From the NCBI GenBank assembly GCA_030247855.1, contig JAPDRN010000107.1, forward strand, positions 1 through 64,000: 64,000 nt of DNA, written 5' to 3'. The notes under the pieces were generated by a model. That model had not been told where the DNA came from, ran no database searches, and saw only the letters and a program-made list of their open reading frames with translations. The translations under genes and the position numbers were made by a program. Origin of the DNA: Knufia peltigerae. Lineage: Eukaryota > Ascomycota > Eurotiomycetes > Chaetothyriales > Trichomeriaceae. Of this stretch, positions 41,079 through 52,929 are shown one piece after another (the stretch's first letter is position 1; each line of letters begins with the position of its first letter).

Positions 41079-41941
41079 TCTTCAGGGATTCGAATAATAG
41101 GAGAGAGCGACACACACAGAGTGCGATAAGGAGAGAGTGTAAGGAAAATATCGTTCTTTCAAAAGCACCTTGTTGTATTCATATAGCACTCCGTGTCTTG
41201 TACGCATATATATAAACATTGCTCTGAAAGCCATAAGCGGTCAACATTCCGCACCAGACAACATCTTCCCCGTGGAGGAGGTGGTGAAGCAGAGTGTAGA
41301 GAAAGAAGTCGCCTCCCCGGGACTCGGGCAGAAATTGGCGGTGATTGGCCATGTGTACAATTCCCGGTGTGTGGTGAAATGCATCCATAGTTTGGGCGAA
41401 AACGCGGAGAGAAGTTGAGGACCACACGCGTAAATGCAGAGAATAATCATCAGTTCCGTAGGACTATGGCGATGCCTTAGCAAGTTGTAGGACAGGCTGA
41501 GGGAGCCGAGGGTGTATAGTCCGTTGTTTCGTAAGGGTCCGTGCTGGGAGTAGAACACAAACCGAGTGAACAATTGCTGGTCAATAGGCTGGAACTACTT
41601 GTTGTCGACAATACTATCAATGCTCCTTCTCTGAATTGAACAACGACCGGATAGGCCCGCTTATCTCGGACCCGCTGATTCTTGCACGAGGACTTTTGCG
41701 GGGTGCTGAGAGACCCGCATCGGCCATTGTCCCTGGCACTCGGAGTCTCCGGCTGATGAGAAAGAGAAGCTTCGTTACTTCGCTAGAATGGGCTCCATAA
41801 TCTTGTCACAGCATGTTTATTTCGTTGGGCTCTCTAAGTGATCAAATGTAGACTTGGATGGTGATCGATAGTTGGGTAGCTATCTTTGTCGGCCTCGCAT
41901 CAACCTGACCACACTTTGATTCTCTGTTCTCCAGTTCGGAA
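41079..41941. other. Divergent intergenic region of MFS and regulator 3
   Basis: No gene is supported in 863 bp; short frames at 41170-41430 on both strands are mutual shadows without conserved features. Confidence 0.5.
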
Positions 41942-44238
41942 ATGACGTCTAATCGATTTGGTACAAAAGTCCCTTGTCGAGAAAAATCACAGAGTCGGCG
42001 CAGTAAGTGTTGTGTTGTACAGCTGCTCAAACACAATCTGATGTTGTATTCAAGAGAGCGATACGTCAGCTTGGCTCTGCGAGTTCTGCCAGAAGCAGTT
42101 TTATAGATCGTGAGTCTTGTAGCCCTTTCTTGACTAAGGATATTCCCTTGTCATGCTGATCGATCGTTTGCACAGGGATGTTCTCAGGAGACATTATCAG
42201 TCTTGTCCGCAGCGAGGCCAACGACAAATCCCACAGCGTTTGCGAAGAGGTCGCAGGAGGCAGGCATGCGATTCTTGCGCAAAACTAAAAACTTCTTGTG
42301 ATCTCGATTGGCCCTGCGCGAATTGTCTCTTCTCGGATAAAACCTGCTCGTATCTTCGAATTCAAGCAGAAAAGCAGCATGACATAATTCCGAAGAGTCG
42401 GTCCGGCTCAGAGTTAACGACTTCACAACTCCCCAGCCAAGAAGACAAAGACAGTCATAAAATCTCGATTCCTTTTTTATTGAACTGGGCAAGTCCGTAC
42501 CGAGGACTCACAGATACTTTTGAGCGTTCAAATGACATAGTTGTTGACAATGAAAGTGTCCGAGTTGATTGCGGGTCAGGAATACTGGGCGAAATCGAGG
42601 GTACCACAGATACAGACGCGCGCGAATTGTGCACTTCCATCCACTCGCACAGCGGTCTCCAAGATGAATGGCTTCCCCGGTGGTCCATACCCGACGACCT
42701 TTCCCTAGACAGCAGAACACTCGATGCCGGTGCGGACATGTCGTTGCTTCCAATCTACGACCTAGACATCACCAGCTTTTCACCCACAATGTTTCTACCC
42801 CTGCAAGAAACGCAACAGTCACCACAAAGTCTGATACGAGCCAGTCAACAGGCAGAGATTGAATTCGCGGTCACTTTCGATCTGACGGGAAGAGATCTGC
42901 CTGCTGAATTTGCCGAGTCTCTAACAAAACTGACCCTCTCACTTCCTCGCGATCATCCGGAACATGCCCCGAGTATCAATCTTGCTTTGGGTATGACGAT
43001 GCTGACACAATCCAACATCGAAAGGTTTCTGGGGCTCTATTTCCGGCACTGGAACCGTCACAGTCCGGTGGTGCATCGCAGGACCTTCGACGTGGCGGAT
43101 ACATCGCTGGCGCTAGTTCTTGTGATGACACTCACTGGAGCGTTGTTCTCCTTGATACCCGACGAGGTATCTGGGGCCCAGTCGATGCTTGATTTGGCCG
43201 AGGAATTCGCATTCCACGATCCAGATTTCGAGAAACTTACCTCTGGCATATCTTCAGAAGGCCCTGACGGACGACGTCGTGCGCTGCAAGCACTACAAGC
43301 TTCGTTTTCTGCGGCTCAACTACAGTTGCGTCAAGGGAGCACGTGGAAACGGCAGCAAGTACGATCGGAGCGGTTCAATCAGATTATATTTGTATGCCTA
43401 CCTAGTCATCGGACGAAGTATCGTTATCTATTGATCATGCTAATCTAACTGGCAGGCTCTTCGAACAATGTCATTACACAATTCGAGTGGCTACAACTAC
43501 GACAGCTCGTTTGACCAAGACGAATTAGTTGCCTCAAAAGCCTGGGCCGAGAGAGAGTCTGGGCTACGGTAAGGCTGAGTCCCAACACGGATCCTCCTCA
43601 TCGTTGTTGCTGATTGTACTGCGCAGTCTTGTTTACGGCATTTTTCACCTTGACGTGGCCTTTACAATATTTTACGATCAGACACCTCGTCTGTTCTTTC
43701 ACGAAATCCAACTGAGTCAATCATGCTCTCAAGATGCGTACATGGCGGAGAGTTTCGAAAGTTGTCGTGAGATCTTACGCTGCGAAAACTCAAAAGGCTG
43801 TCCCCGGTTCCCCGAGACTGTCCTAGCCCTGGCCGAGGGTCGACATGATAGTTTCTCAACGATGGAAGATTTCAATCTTTGTTACCTGTTTTCGGTCATG
43901 TTTGGTGAGTTGATCCTCTGCCTATAGTTACGTGATTCTGACCCAAGGGACATTTAGGGTTTCTTCAGATTATCAGAAGCTCGAGGAGAAATGGAGCCTC
44001 CATGGAACGGCTGCAACGGGGGCTTCGGCTCTGGAAAGTAAAATGGGACGAGGCTGTACTTCAAATGACCCCGGCACAACAGCAGGCGAGTGGCTTCATA
44101 AAAACCGCAGGACCCGAATTCTGGCACTTGGCTTGCTACCTTGTCAGCACGTCAACATCAAGAGGTGATGCAGATTCTATTGGAAGTGGCGTCTTCATGG
44201 AGCTTTTCCAGAAGGCCAAAGGATGTCCATCTGCTTGA
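41942..44238 (+). CDS. Dual zinc-finger (C2HC + Zn2Cys6) transcription factor 3
   Basis: Six exons (41942-42002, 42055-42109, 42176-43391, 43456-43568, 43627-43904, 43958-44238) give 667 residues. Exons 2 and 3 join into a classical finger WLCEFCQKQFYRSDVLRRHY with a closing Cys, immediately followed by a basic linker RRGRRRQ and a Zn2Cys6 cluster CDSCAKLKTSCDLDWPCANC...C. This tandem is known in a distinct group of fungal regulators. The C-terminal two thirds carry the fungal-specific domain (YFRHWNRHSPVVHRRTFDVA, then FHLDVAFTIFYDQTPRLFFHE). The upstream ATG and 52-bp first intron are less certain than the rest. It ends 29 bp before the FAH hydrolase stop and is divergent from the DAL5-like MFS. 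Confidence 0.85.
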
Positions 44239-44267
44239 TTGTGCATTCCTCTACGCCGATTCCTCAT

Positions 44268-45185
44268 TCAGCACCGCTTCATTCGAACATTGAACGCACC
44301 GATACCTTCAATCTCTGCGTGGATTCGGTCCCCAGGTTTCAACCAGCAACCTCCGTGGGCGCCCGCGGACCCAGCCGGGGAGCCTGTGAAGATCAAATCA
44401 CCCGGCTCCAGTGTAATGAACTCGCTCATGACCGACAACATCTCCTCGCACGAATACAGCATCTCACTCGTGCACGAGTTCATCATTTGCTTCCCGTTCA
44501 CATCGAGGGTGAGTTTGAGATTGGTGACGTCCGGCAAGAATTTTGCGGGTACAAGAAAAGGACCGCACGGGCCCATGGTGTCTTGTGCTTTTCCGCGGAC
44601 GAGATCGACAGGAATATCACCGCCGACGACTGTCAAATCCCGACAAGATAGGTCCAACCCGATGGTGTAGGCCGCGATGGCACCCTTGGCCTCTTCCACG
44701 GTCGCGTTTCGAAGACGCTTACCGACAACCATGGCGAGTTCTAGCTCCCAGTCGAATTGATTCGTCATTTTGGGAATCTCGACCGTTTCACCCGGTCCCA
44801 CGAGACACGTGGTGGGAGGGCTGAGAAAAAAGGGCATGGTCTTCCACTTCGTCGTGCTCAATCCCATCTCTTTGAGGTGATCCGCATAATTCGCACCCAC
44901 GCAGATGAACTTGTTCGGCCAGATGATAGGGGTGAGGAGGTCTGCCTCCGTGGAAGGGGTTCCGTGTTGAGGTCTGACGCCACCGACATTAGAAGCAATG
45001 TCATGAGCTAGAGTTTCGAGGTCTGGAAACAAGTTGGACCAGTCTTCCAGCAAGGACTTGACGCTGGCGTCGCGCAATCTGTTGTTCGACGAGATTTCGG
45101 ATAGTTGGTAGTAGTTGTCTCCCACACCGATGGCTGCCTTGGGCCCAGCAGACGTCTGTAACGTCGCGAGTGTAAATCTTGTCAT
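44268..45185 (-). CDS. Fumarylacetoacetate-hydrolase (FAH)-family protein
   Basis: Single exon, 305 residues, normal for the family. The catalytic domain starts FICVGANYADHLKEMG (~93-108). FDWELELAMVVGKR (~143-156) contains the metal-binding acidic residues, GLDLSCRDLT (~174) follows, and the end GDLIFTGSPAGSAGAHG (~262-278) is the substrate-loop signature. FAH enzymes cleave C-C bonds or hydrate and decarboxylate products of aromatic ring cleavage, using Mg2+ or Mn2+. In the local set (hydroxylase, VOC, transporter, regulator) it would act last. The gene ends 29 bp from the 3' end of regulator 3. Confidence 0.9.
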   Translation of the reverse strand: MTRFTLATLQTSAGPKAAIGVGDNYYQLSEISSNNRLRDASVKSLLEDWSNLFPDLETLAHDIASNVGGVRPQHGTPSTEADLLTPIIWPNKFICVGANYADHLKEMGLSTTKWKTMPFFLSPPTTCLVGPGETVEIPKMTNQFDWELELAMVVGKRLRNATVEEAKGAIAAYTIGLDLSCRDLTVVGGDIPVDLVRGKAQDTMGPCGPFLVPAKFLPDVTNLKLTLDVNGKQMMNSCTSEMLYSCEEMLSVMSEFITLEPGDLIFTGSPAGSAGAHGGCWLKPGDRIHAEIEGIGAFNVRMKRC

Positions 45186-45762
45186 GTTGTGGACGTATCG
45201 TTTTGCGAGGGAATCTATTTACTACCATGACCTGCTTTGCCAGCGGAAGGTCTTGGACCTTTTTATGCCGGCCGCCATCAATAAGGGGCCTGTTGGGGTA
45301 TGGTTTCGTTCTTTACATTGCCATTTCATGACTAGTGTTTGTTGCATTTCCATGGGATTTTTCCACATTCCTGCATGAAGTGAAATTCCGGAAGGAAGCC
45401 TTTTTCCAGCAAGCATATATGTTGAACATCGACAACAGATCTCCACTTGCTTGGGCTGATTCTCCACAGTCCCCACAGTTTTAATCGGACATTTCACACT
45501 TGGCGATAGACGGAGACCGTGGCATGAGATTGTTGTTGATGAAAGATCTCATGTTGTCACAATCAATTGGTTCGAATAGTCCAGTGTTTCGCATGCTGCA
45601 GAGGCTAAAGTTATCACAGATTTTTGCAAAGCACAATGGAAGATCCCCAGCCCACCCGGATCTGTTCTGAGCTCGGAACAGCTGTCTGAAGATTGCATAT
45701 TACAAGTCTGGCATATTCTATACTACCACCCTTTCACCATCTTCGTCATCTCATTCGTATAC
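45186..45762. other. Intergenic region upstream of the FAH gene
   Basis: No gene in 577 bp. A TTCCGGAA palindrome occurs near 45386. It contains the FAH promoter and the 3' flank of the acidic-tailed gene. Confidence 0.45.
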
Positions 45763-46704
45763 TTAGTCGCCCTCATCTCCTTCTTCGTCATCATCGTCAT
45801 CGTCATCGTCATCAGGCATTGGCGCTAGGAGTACTACCACCCCCGGGACTGTCCCCTTGACCTCTGGAACTATTTCCACCACTGTATCTTTGTCATCTCT
45901 CATGTCGACAACCACTGGTGTGATGGCGACATCTTGGCCGGCACCACCGAGAAGTTTCTGCTTCTCCCTCTTCGTCACGGGCTTGATGTTAGACGTGTAC
46001 CAGAGGTCGTCGCACCATAGCCCATCCATTGCGAGTACCAACCCTCCTTGTGTCGTCTGGGCGCAGCAAAATTGTAATTTCAGTAGCATATTTGTATTGC
46101 AAAACTTGAACAAAGATCAATGGACGTACCATATCTTGTGTGACCCACGCCTCAGACTTCTGACTGTCCCACCACCCAGTCGTTGCCTCAACATTTCCCA
46201 CGCCTAGAGCCTGTGCATTCACACTCCAAGTCACGTTGCGTTCGTTGCCCGTCAAGAGAGCCACGGCGCGGATATCGGTGACGTAAGTCTTGGTAACGAG
46301 CCAGATACCTCTTCTGAGCTTCGGGATGTTCTTGAATACGGCCCGGCCATTCTGCACCAGCCACTTGTACAGCAGGTGGGCCGGGGTAGCCTGATGATGG
46401 ACAACGTTCCCTTTCGTGATCATCATGGCTCCATGTTCCCCTTCCCTACGGAAGCCGATTGTGGCGCCTCCACCGGCAGGAAGCGCTGCCGTCCTTTTGG
46501 AATTACAATCAGAATGTCTCGAGGAATATAATGTTGCGAGTGCGAGTGCGGCGACCCGCTAAGAGGACATGAAGGAACCTCGGCGACGTTGTCATTGTGC
46601 TGTTGTTCTTCGCTCTGGCGACCCAACTGCTCGATGTCGTTCTGCGCAGCTTCCATAATCCTACCAGCCTGATCGGCACCCGAGTCAGGAGTTGCGCTAC
46701 TCAT
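45763..46704 (-). CDS. Unrecognised protein with beta-rich core and poly-Asp tail
   Basis: The gene is real in its core but its 5' structure is unresolved. The downstream exon (46056-45763) follows a clean 73-bp intron (46129-46057) and ends in an Asp9-Glu2 tail. Before the intron, a frame reads through ATPAHLLYKWL and GIWLVTKTYVTD to WWDSQKSEAWV, a Trp-rich series suggesting beta strands. The N-terminal frame from ATG 46704 (acidic, Gln-rich) runs in another phase up to 46423. Joining the two needs an intron of length 2 modulo 3; candidates are an 83-bp GTCCTC..GCAG or a 116-bp GTAATT..TCAG, neither decisive. There is no signal peptide or membrane helix. A distant relation to fungal gasdermin-like cell-death proteins is only a thought to test, not an assignment. 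Confidence 0.45.
45781..45813 (-). repeat. Asp-codon microsatellite
   Basis: A TCATCG-type triplet run on the + strand encodes the run of nine Asp in the C-terminal tail of the unrecognised protein. It is likely to vary in length between isolates. Confidence 0.6.
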
Positions 46705-47157
46705 AGTGACATGTTAAATTGTCTTGGGCCTCGTGCTGGTTATGTCTCGGCCAGATATCAATTTGCGAACGCTTCTCAGTGGAAGAGCTATAACAACGCT
46801 GGCAGCTCTACTCAACTCTCTCAAGTCCCCTCAGGATCCTAGAATCTTGGACTCCGAACCTAAGAACGGGACTGAGCCATGGCTGATAGAAAGAACAAAC
46901 AGAGTGAGTATCGGGCTGCCCGAGTGGACTGAGCAGCTGACCGTCAGGCTGAGCCCAAGTTGAGGAGGGTCACATGACATCAAGTAAAGCGGCAATATTG
47001 GCATTTACATAAACGGTTGCAACGCGTGCTCAGCTTGACTGCAGAACACCGAGTCACCTTGCTCCAGTGCGGTGTTAAAATAAGAGGATCTAATATTGAA
47101 GATATCCGCGTAGACGCCTATAGATCTTTATCGAGTAGCACCCTTGATCGTCGCACG
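46705..47157. other. Intergenic region
   Basis: No gene is supported in 453 bp between the acidic-tailed gene and the NCS1 permease gene. Confidence 0.5.
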
Positions 47158-48941
47158 TCATACAGTGGTAACCTCTTTATCCACAGTTTTCGAATCCCTA
47201 GGATAGCTAAGCTGCCCTTCTTTCTCCTCGGAATCCGTCTCTTCCAGCAGTGATACACCAAGCTTGGAAGCTTCCTCACTCGTAAAAGTACTGTAGTAGT
47301 CCATGTCGTCGTATGCACCGAGACCTTTGGGTGGGAATACCTTATTCAATCCATAATAGAGGGTGAAACTGATTGCCAGGCCCAATGGAAATGCAAGATA
47401 AAACATATCCATGCACGCTTTCGGGACAACCACGGTTTTATTGACGTTGGCAATGAATCCAGGCAGCTGTGGAGCCCACCCACAAACCCATGCCACAAAG
47501 GCGCGGGGGTTGACGCCATGGAAGTAATAGTAGATACCTGCCGGAGAAGGAGTATACAGGTCCGTCAACTTGATCTTTCGCGAGCGGATGAGGAAGTAAT
47601 CGCAGATCTGGATGCCGCACATAGGTCCGAGAAACACGGAGTCTACAGTAAGAAATAGTCATTAGCTTTCTTGCCGGCCCGGGGGGGATCATGTCGAATC
47701 ATCGGATATAGGGACTTACAGGCACCCATGACACTGATAAAAGTCCCAGCTGACGCAAGTAACTCCCATGGACACATGGCAATCGAGATGATCAAAGCCA
47801 AGTATGCTCCTCGCCTGATGTTGAAGAACTTGGGGAATAGACCTGCCAGATCCATACCAGCGGAAAAGGCATTGTCGATCGTGTTGATGGCCAACTGGCA
47901 AACCACCAGCCCACAGCCACCAAAGAAGGCAGCAGCTCGTGACTTGGCATTGTAGTCGGCATCGAGCCAGTGAAGGAGAAGGTCAGGTGGATTCCAGTAA
48001 GCTTGACCGTAGAGTTGAATGGAGGCTGAACTTGTGAGGCAGCCGAACAGAGGCAGAATTGTGCCCAGTGTGAGAATGGAGAACCACTGCCCAAATATCT
48101 GATCGCCCGGCTTGCGAGCGAATCGAGAATAGTCGGCTTGGTTTGTGAGCCCGACAGCAATACCCCCAATGACCGTCGTTATGCCCTGCACGATGGCCCA
48201 CCCTAGTTGACTGCCGGACTGAGCCTGCGCAGGGGCCGACAAGAGAGGGCCACCTCCGTGAGCTGTAGAAAGGACGTAAATCATCATCGAGATGAGTGTG
48301 ACAATCGAGATGGTGTTCATCACGAAGAGTAGACGCCTCGTCTTTTCAGGGGGGATGTAGAGCATCGGTATAGTTATGATGTTGTATACAATCCACCCAG
48401 TCAACAACTTCGTGGTTGTGTTTGCAGACTCGGGTAGTGTGTTCTTCATATGGTGGAAGGAGGAGAATATCGAGCTGAGTACTGCAGACACGCAAAGACC
48501 ACCGGTCCAGGATTGTACGCAGAACCAAGTCAGACTCAGAACAATACGTTGGACAATTATGAGATAGGCACCCCAGACACCCCAGATCCCCCGCGAGAGG
48601 ACCGGGAAGCCAATGTGCCAGGTCGCACCGACCATACCATTGCAGATTGCAACTCCAGCGATGATGATTTTGCCGATGATGACCGCGATCATAGTCTGCC
48701 ACACCGACAGGCCGACGGCAATCAAGGAAGCACCCAGTTGCCAATTGCTCAGAGCGATTTGGTTGATTGCCCAGAATGACAAGTACGCCCAGGTGTCCCA
48801 GAGGCGCCGGGAGGGAGGAAGCGGTCGGATATCATCGTTGATCCAGACTGACGACTCTCCAGGGAGCCGCAGGTGGAATTGTCGTGACTTGAAGCTTGGT
48901 ATCTTCATGTTGCTGAGCTTAGGAAGAGGATTGCAGTACAA
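47158..48941 (-). CDS. NCS1-family nucleobase/allantoin/hydantoin permease
   Basis: Two exons (48941-47720, 47642-47158) give 568 residues, or 557 if translation starts at Met12 (MKIPSFKSRQF), which fits the family better. About 12 helices are evident. WAINQIALSNWQLGASLIAVGLSVWQ (helix 1), GLTNQADYSRFARKPGDQIFGQW (helix 6-7) and PKFFNIRRGAYLALIISIAM (helix 9-10) are signatures of the fungal Fur4/Dal4/Fui1 branch. Substrates in this family are uracil, allantoin, uridine, thiamine, and hydantoins in the bacterial member Mhp1. The long acidic cytosolic tail with SEEASKL may serve endocytic control. It is divergent, across 870 bp, from the hydantoinase/DUF917 gene, so the pair may be uptake plus ring metabolism. 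Confidence 0.9.
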
Positions 48942-49811
48942 GGCGTGGACGAGGCTGCTCTACGATTTATGTGCGGTGGGCGAGGAATAGAAGTAGCATT
49001 TCTTTTAGGACTGCCTAAGACCTGTTATACTGGCCCGATGGAATGATAAGTCGATGTATTCACTCCATGTGAGCAGATAGTTGAGGAGGAACGTTATCGA
49101 ACGACCAGACCATAAGAAAGCCACAAGATAGGGAATATTGTCTGAAAGAGTGTAATGGTAAAATGCAATATTCGTGATACAACGGAGGCTCTAGACCCAG
49201 ATTGCGAGGCAACCCGTGCGTAGCCTGCTACTGGGTTCGGAAGCAAACATATTCGTTGTCTAGGCTAGGCCACGCCACCCCTAGAAGATAACCTTTCTTT
49301 CAAGCCATTTTGCTTTCGCCATGCCCGGGACGTTTTGTGAAGATGGGGTCGTCGCCTATCTCGGCAGATGAGCAGCCAATAATCAAGGCTGAAGAGAGGC
49401 GGATATCAGCGAGGTACCTATCTGAACCTATCAGTGATAATCTAGAACGAATCAGAGCACATCGGAGGAAAAATGAGGGACCAAATCTCTGGGCTGATCA
49501 GCTTGGCCGAAGTGTGGAGCCCCAGTCTCCCTCATTGTGAACTTGTTCCGGTCCGTTTTATGGTCCATGCGTATTCGTTGGGCCAAAAAAACACACATAC
49601 AAATGAGAAGACGTAAACTCTGCCATTCCTTCCAACCTATCCTGGGCGTAGGAGTGAGAGGATTGCTTATTTCGATCTAGCCCATACACAACCCCTGCAT
49701 GCAGTTTACCTAACCAGCCCTCGACGAAAGGTATCTTGGACGAAAGGTTATATTGATATCAATCTCTGGCAAAGTTGGTCTTCCATAGCAAAAAGAAACC
49801 CCTGTGAAGCA
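48942..49811. other. Divergent region between NCS1 permease and hydantoinase fusion
   Basis: No gene is supported in 870 bp. A 76-codon frame at 49310-49540 lacks conserved features. The region is the likely shared control region of the permease and the hydantoinase/DUF917 gene. Confidence 0.5.
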
Positions 49812-52800
49812 ATGGGCTCAATAAGGACAAAACGGGCACTTAGGATCGGTGTCGACGTTGGTGGCACCAATACCGATGCTGTGCTGCTCGACCTGGACGC
49901 TGTTGATCAGCCAGACCGTGGAGTCTTGGCCTTTCATAAAACACCAACATCGAGTCCTAATGTTACAGATGGCATTGAAACGGCAGTAGGGAATGTTCTC
50001 GGTCAAGCGGGTGACTGCATTTCTGAAATCAGCTGCCTTGTCGTAGGTACGACGCACTTTCTCAACGCTGTGATCGAACGCGATAGGCATCGACTTTCAA
50101 AGGTTGCCGTAATTCGACTGTCAAAGAGCTTTACCAAAGACATCCCACCTTTTTCGGATTTTCCGCCTGCATTAGCCAGCATTCTCCATGGGTATCATGC
50201 GTTCATCGATGGCGGTCTTCACATTGACGGCTCCCAGGAAGCCCCAGTCAACGAAATGCAAGTCTTAAAGGAGTGCGAGACGATCGAGAAGCTAGGAATC
50301 AAGGCCGTTGTTATCTCAGGCATATTCTCTCCCATCGACCAGCACTTCCACCAAGAGCAGTCCGTTCGTCGCATCATGCAAGAACGATTACCTGATGTAG
50401 ACATCGTCTGCTCTTCCGAGGTTTCAAACATTGGTTTGTTGGAAAGGGAAAACGCGTCAATTTTAAATGCCTCAATCATGAAGTTTGCTCGACGCACCAT
50501 CCGGGGATTCCGCGCTGCCATGAGACGTTTGGGCCTCGACTGCACTCTTTTCATCTCCCAGAATGACGGCACAGTCATCGACGCCCACTTGGCTGCAAAG
50601 TTACCCATCAAGACGTTTTCTTCGGGTCCCACGAACTCCATGCGTGGAGCGGCATATCTGGGTCTTGGAAGAAGGGGAACGCCAGGTGAGACGCACACTG
50701 CGACAATAGTAGTTGACGTCGGTGGTACGACAACGGACTGTGGTGTTCTGTTACCATCGGGTTTTCCTCGCGCTGCGGCTGCCTATGTCAATGTGGCTGG
50801 AGTGACGATGAATTTCAGCATGCCTCATTTAGAGTCTATCGGCCTAGGAGGTGGGTCGATAGTTCGTGAACGAGGGAATGATGTGTCTATTGGGCCGGAC
50901 TCGGTTGGGTACCAGCTGACTGAAAAGTCGAAAGTCTTTGGCGGAGACACTTTAACAACAACTGATATTGCAGCGGCAGGAGGCCTTGAAATTGGAGATG
51001 GATCCTTGGTTGACCATATCACACCCGAAATGATTCAGCGCGTCCGGGCCAAGACGAAGAAAATGCTTGAACGTGTTATCGACCGACTCAAGCTCACACC
51101 AGCGCCCCTTCCACTACTTCTAGTTGGTGGAGGTTCTATTGTTTGCCCTGAAGAACTCGATGGCGTGTCTCAAGTGGTGGTTCCGAAATTTCATTCCGTG
51201 GCCAATGCCGTCGGGGCTGCAATCTCCAGGGTTTGTGGATCAGTGGATGCTATTTACAATATTGCAGAGGCTCCATTGTCAGAGGTGTTGGAAGATGCAA
51301 AGACTCAGGCTCTGGCAAATGCAGTCAAGGCCGGGGCTGATGCAAGTAATTTGAGTGTGGTCGAACTTGACACTCTTCCCATCCCATACGTCTCCGGACA
51401 GCTTCGAGTTATCGCGAAAGCCGTTGGCGATCTTTCGCTGGATTATGTCGCTGAAAGCAAAGGTCGCTCCGAAACGGAGACCGAGGTGGAGGAGAGCCTT
51501 ATGGAGGCGACAAGAGATGTGAATCCATCCATGAAGGAAGAAAGCGGTATCGGCAAATTTGACTTTGATGCTTATCGCCCTCTAGTCAAGCGCAACGAAA
51601 AATCTGGCGTCCCAGAATGGTTTGTCTCGGAAACTGATATCGAGTGGCTAAGCATAGGATGCTACATCTTGGGATGTGCCGGTGGTGGCTCACCCAAATC
51701 CGAATTCCTGAAGCTTCGAGATCAATTGCGTGGAGGTTCGTCGGTTCGCATCATTGATAGCTCGTCCCTGCAAGATGATGCCACAATCTACTGTAAGTTC
51801 GGACGAACTCAGTATTCTCTCTTTTCAATTGCTAACACGACCGTAGGGGGTGGAATGATGGGTTCACCAGCAGTGTCAATCGAGAGGCTGAATTCGTCGG
51901 AATGCATAACTGCTGTGGGAGACCTGATGGAATACATGGGCCATCAATCATTCGATGCCATTATGGGTCTGGAAATTGGAGGTGCTAACGGGCTCGAGCC
52001 TCTACTGATCGGATCTTCGCAAGCATTCGATCGACCAGTCATCGACGCTGACTGGATGGGTGAGTGCACCAACTAAGCCACTTCCTACCGAGTGAGAATT
52101 TCACTAACGAGCTAAAGGTCGAGCATATCCGACATATTGGCAAACAACGATCGCAGTACACGAAAGTGGACAGTTGACTCCATGCGCAATTGCTTCAGGT
52201 GACGGGAAAACCATCATTATGACGAAGTCGCCCGACGATGAGATAGTGGATCGTGCCTTGCGGGCATCCTGCTCAGAAATGGGGTCCAGAGTTGGAATGG
52301 CAGCTAGGCCAACAACGACAGATCGTGTGAAGGCATTTGGAGTTATCAATACCTTGTCTCTAGCCTGGCGTATTGGTAGGACAGTAGCACGGGCTCAACA
52401 AGAAAGCACCATCCATACTGTTGCTGAACAGATCATTGACGAGGTTGGAGGCCCAACAACAGCAAAGATTTTGTTCCGAGGTAAGATAACTGCAGTGGAG
52501 CGAAGGATTTACAAAGGACATTCATACGGAGAGATCACCATCAGTCAAACCGACAAAGATGAAGAGGAAGAGGGACATGAAAAGCCAGCGGTCGCTCAAG
52601 GTGGTGTAGTCAAAATTCCGTTCAAGAACGAGAATATATACGCAAAACACATCGCCGATGATGGTACCGAAACGTACCTAGCAACGGTGCCTGACTTGAT
52701 ATCTGTTCTCGACACACAATCTGGGTGTGCCCTCGGCGTTCCGGAATTTCGATATGGTCTGTTGGTGACAGTCCTAGGAATAACATGCTCACCACGTTGG

Positions 52801-52929
52801 TCGAACACGAAGAGAGGCTTGGAGTATGGTGGGCCGGAAGCTTTTGGATACAAGATCGATTACAAACCCTTGGGGGTGTTTGTCGAACCCAAGAGCGTGG
52901 TTCTGGAGTATGCCGACGCCGTTGCTTAG
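49812..52929 (+). CDS. Hydantoinase A / DUF917 (S-methyl-thiohydantoin desulfurase-like) fusion
   Basis: Three exons (49812-51792, 51847-52059, 52118-52929) give 1001 residues. Residues ~10-200 are the hydantoinase/oxoprolinase N-terminal ATPase part (RIGVDVGGTNTDAVLLDLD). Residues ~205-560 are the hydantoinase A core with VVDVGGTTTDCGVLLPSG (~300) and SIGLGGGSIVRERG (~342). From ~617, ETDIEWLSIGCYILGCAGGG opens a DUF917 domain (PF06032) that continues across both introns (GGGMMGSP, DADWMGRAYP) to the C-terminus. Hydantoinase A uses ATP to open five-membered cyclic amides; DUF917 members include thiohydantoin desulfurases. The fusion suggests coupled processing of one ring substrate. It is probably cytosolic. 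The NCS1 permease lies divergently upstream and a Zn2Cys6 gene 379 bp downstream. Confidence 0.88.

Noticed and set aside
49310..49540. 76-codon open frame between the NCS1 and hydantoinase genes
   Set aside because: No conserved motif, no clear start context and no partner exon; not enough to call a gene.
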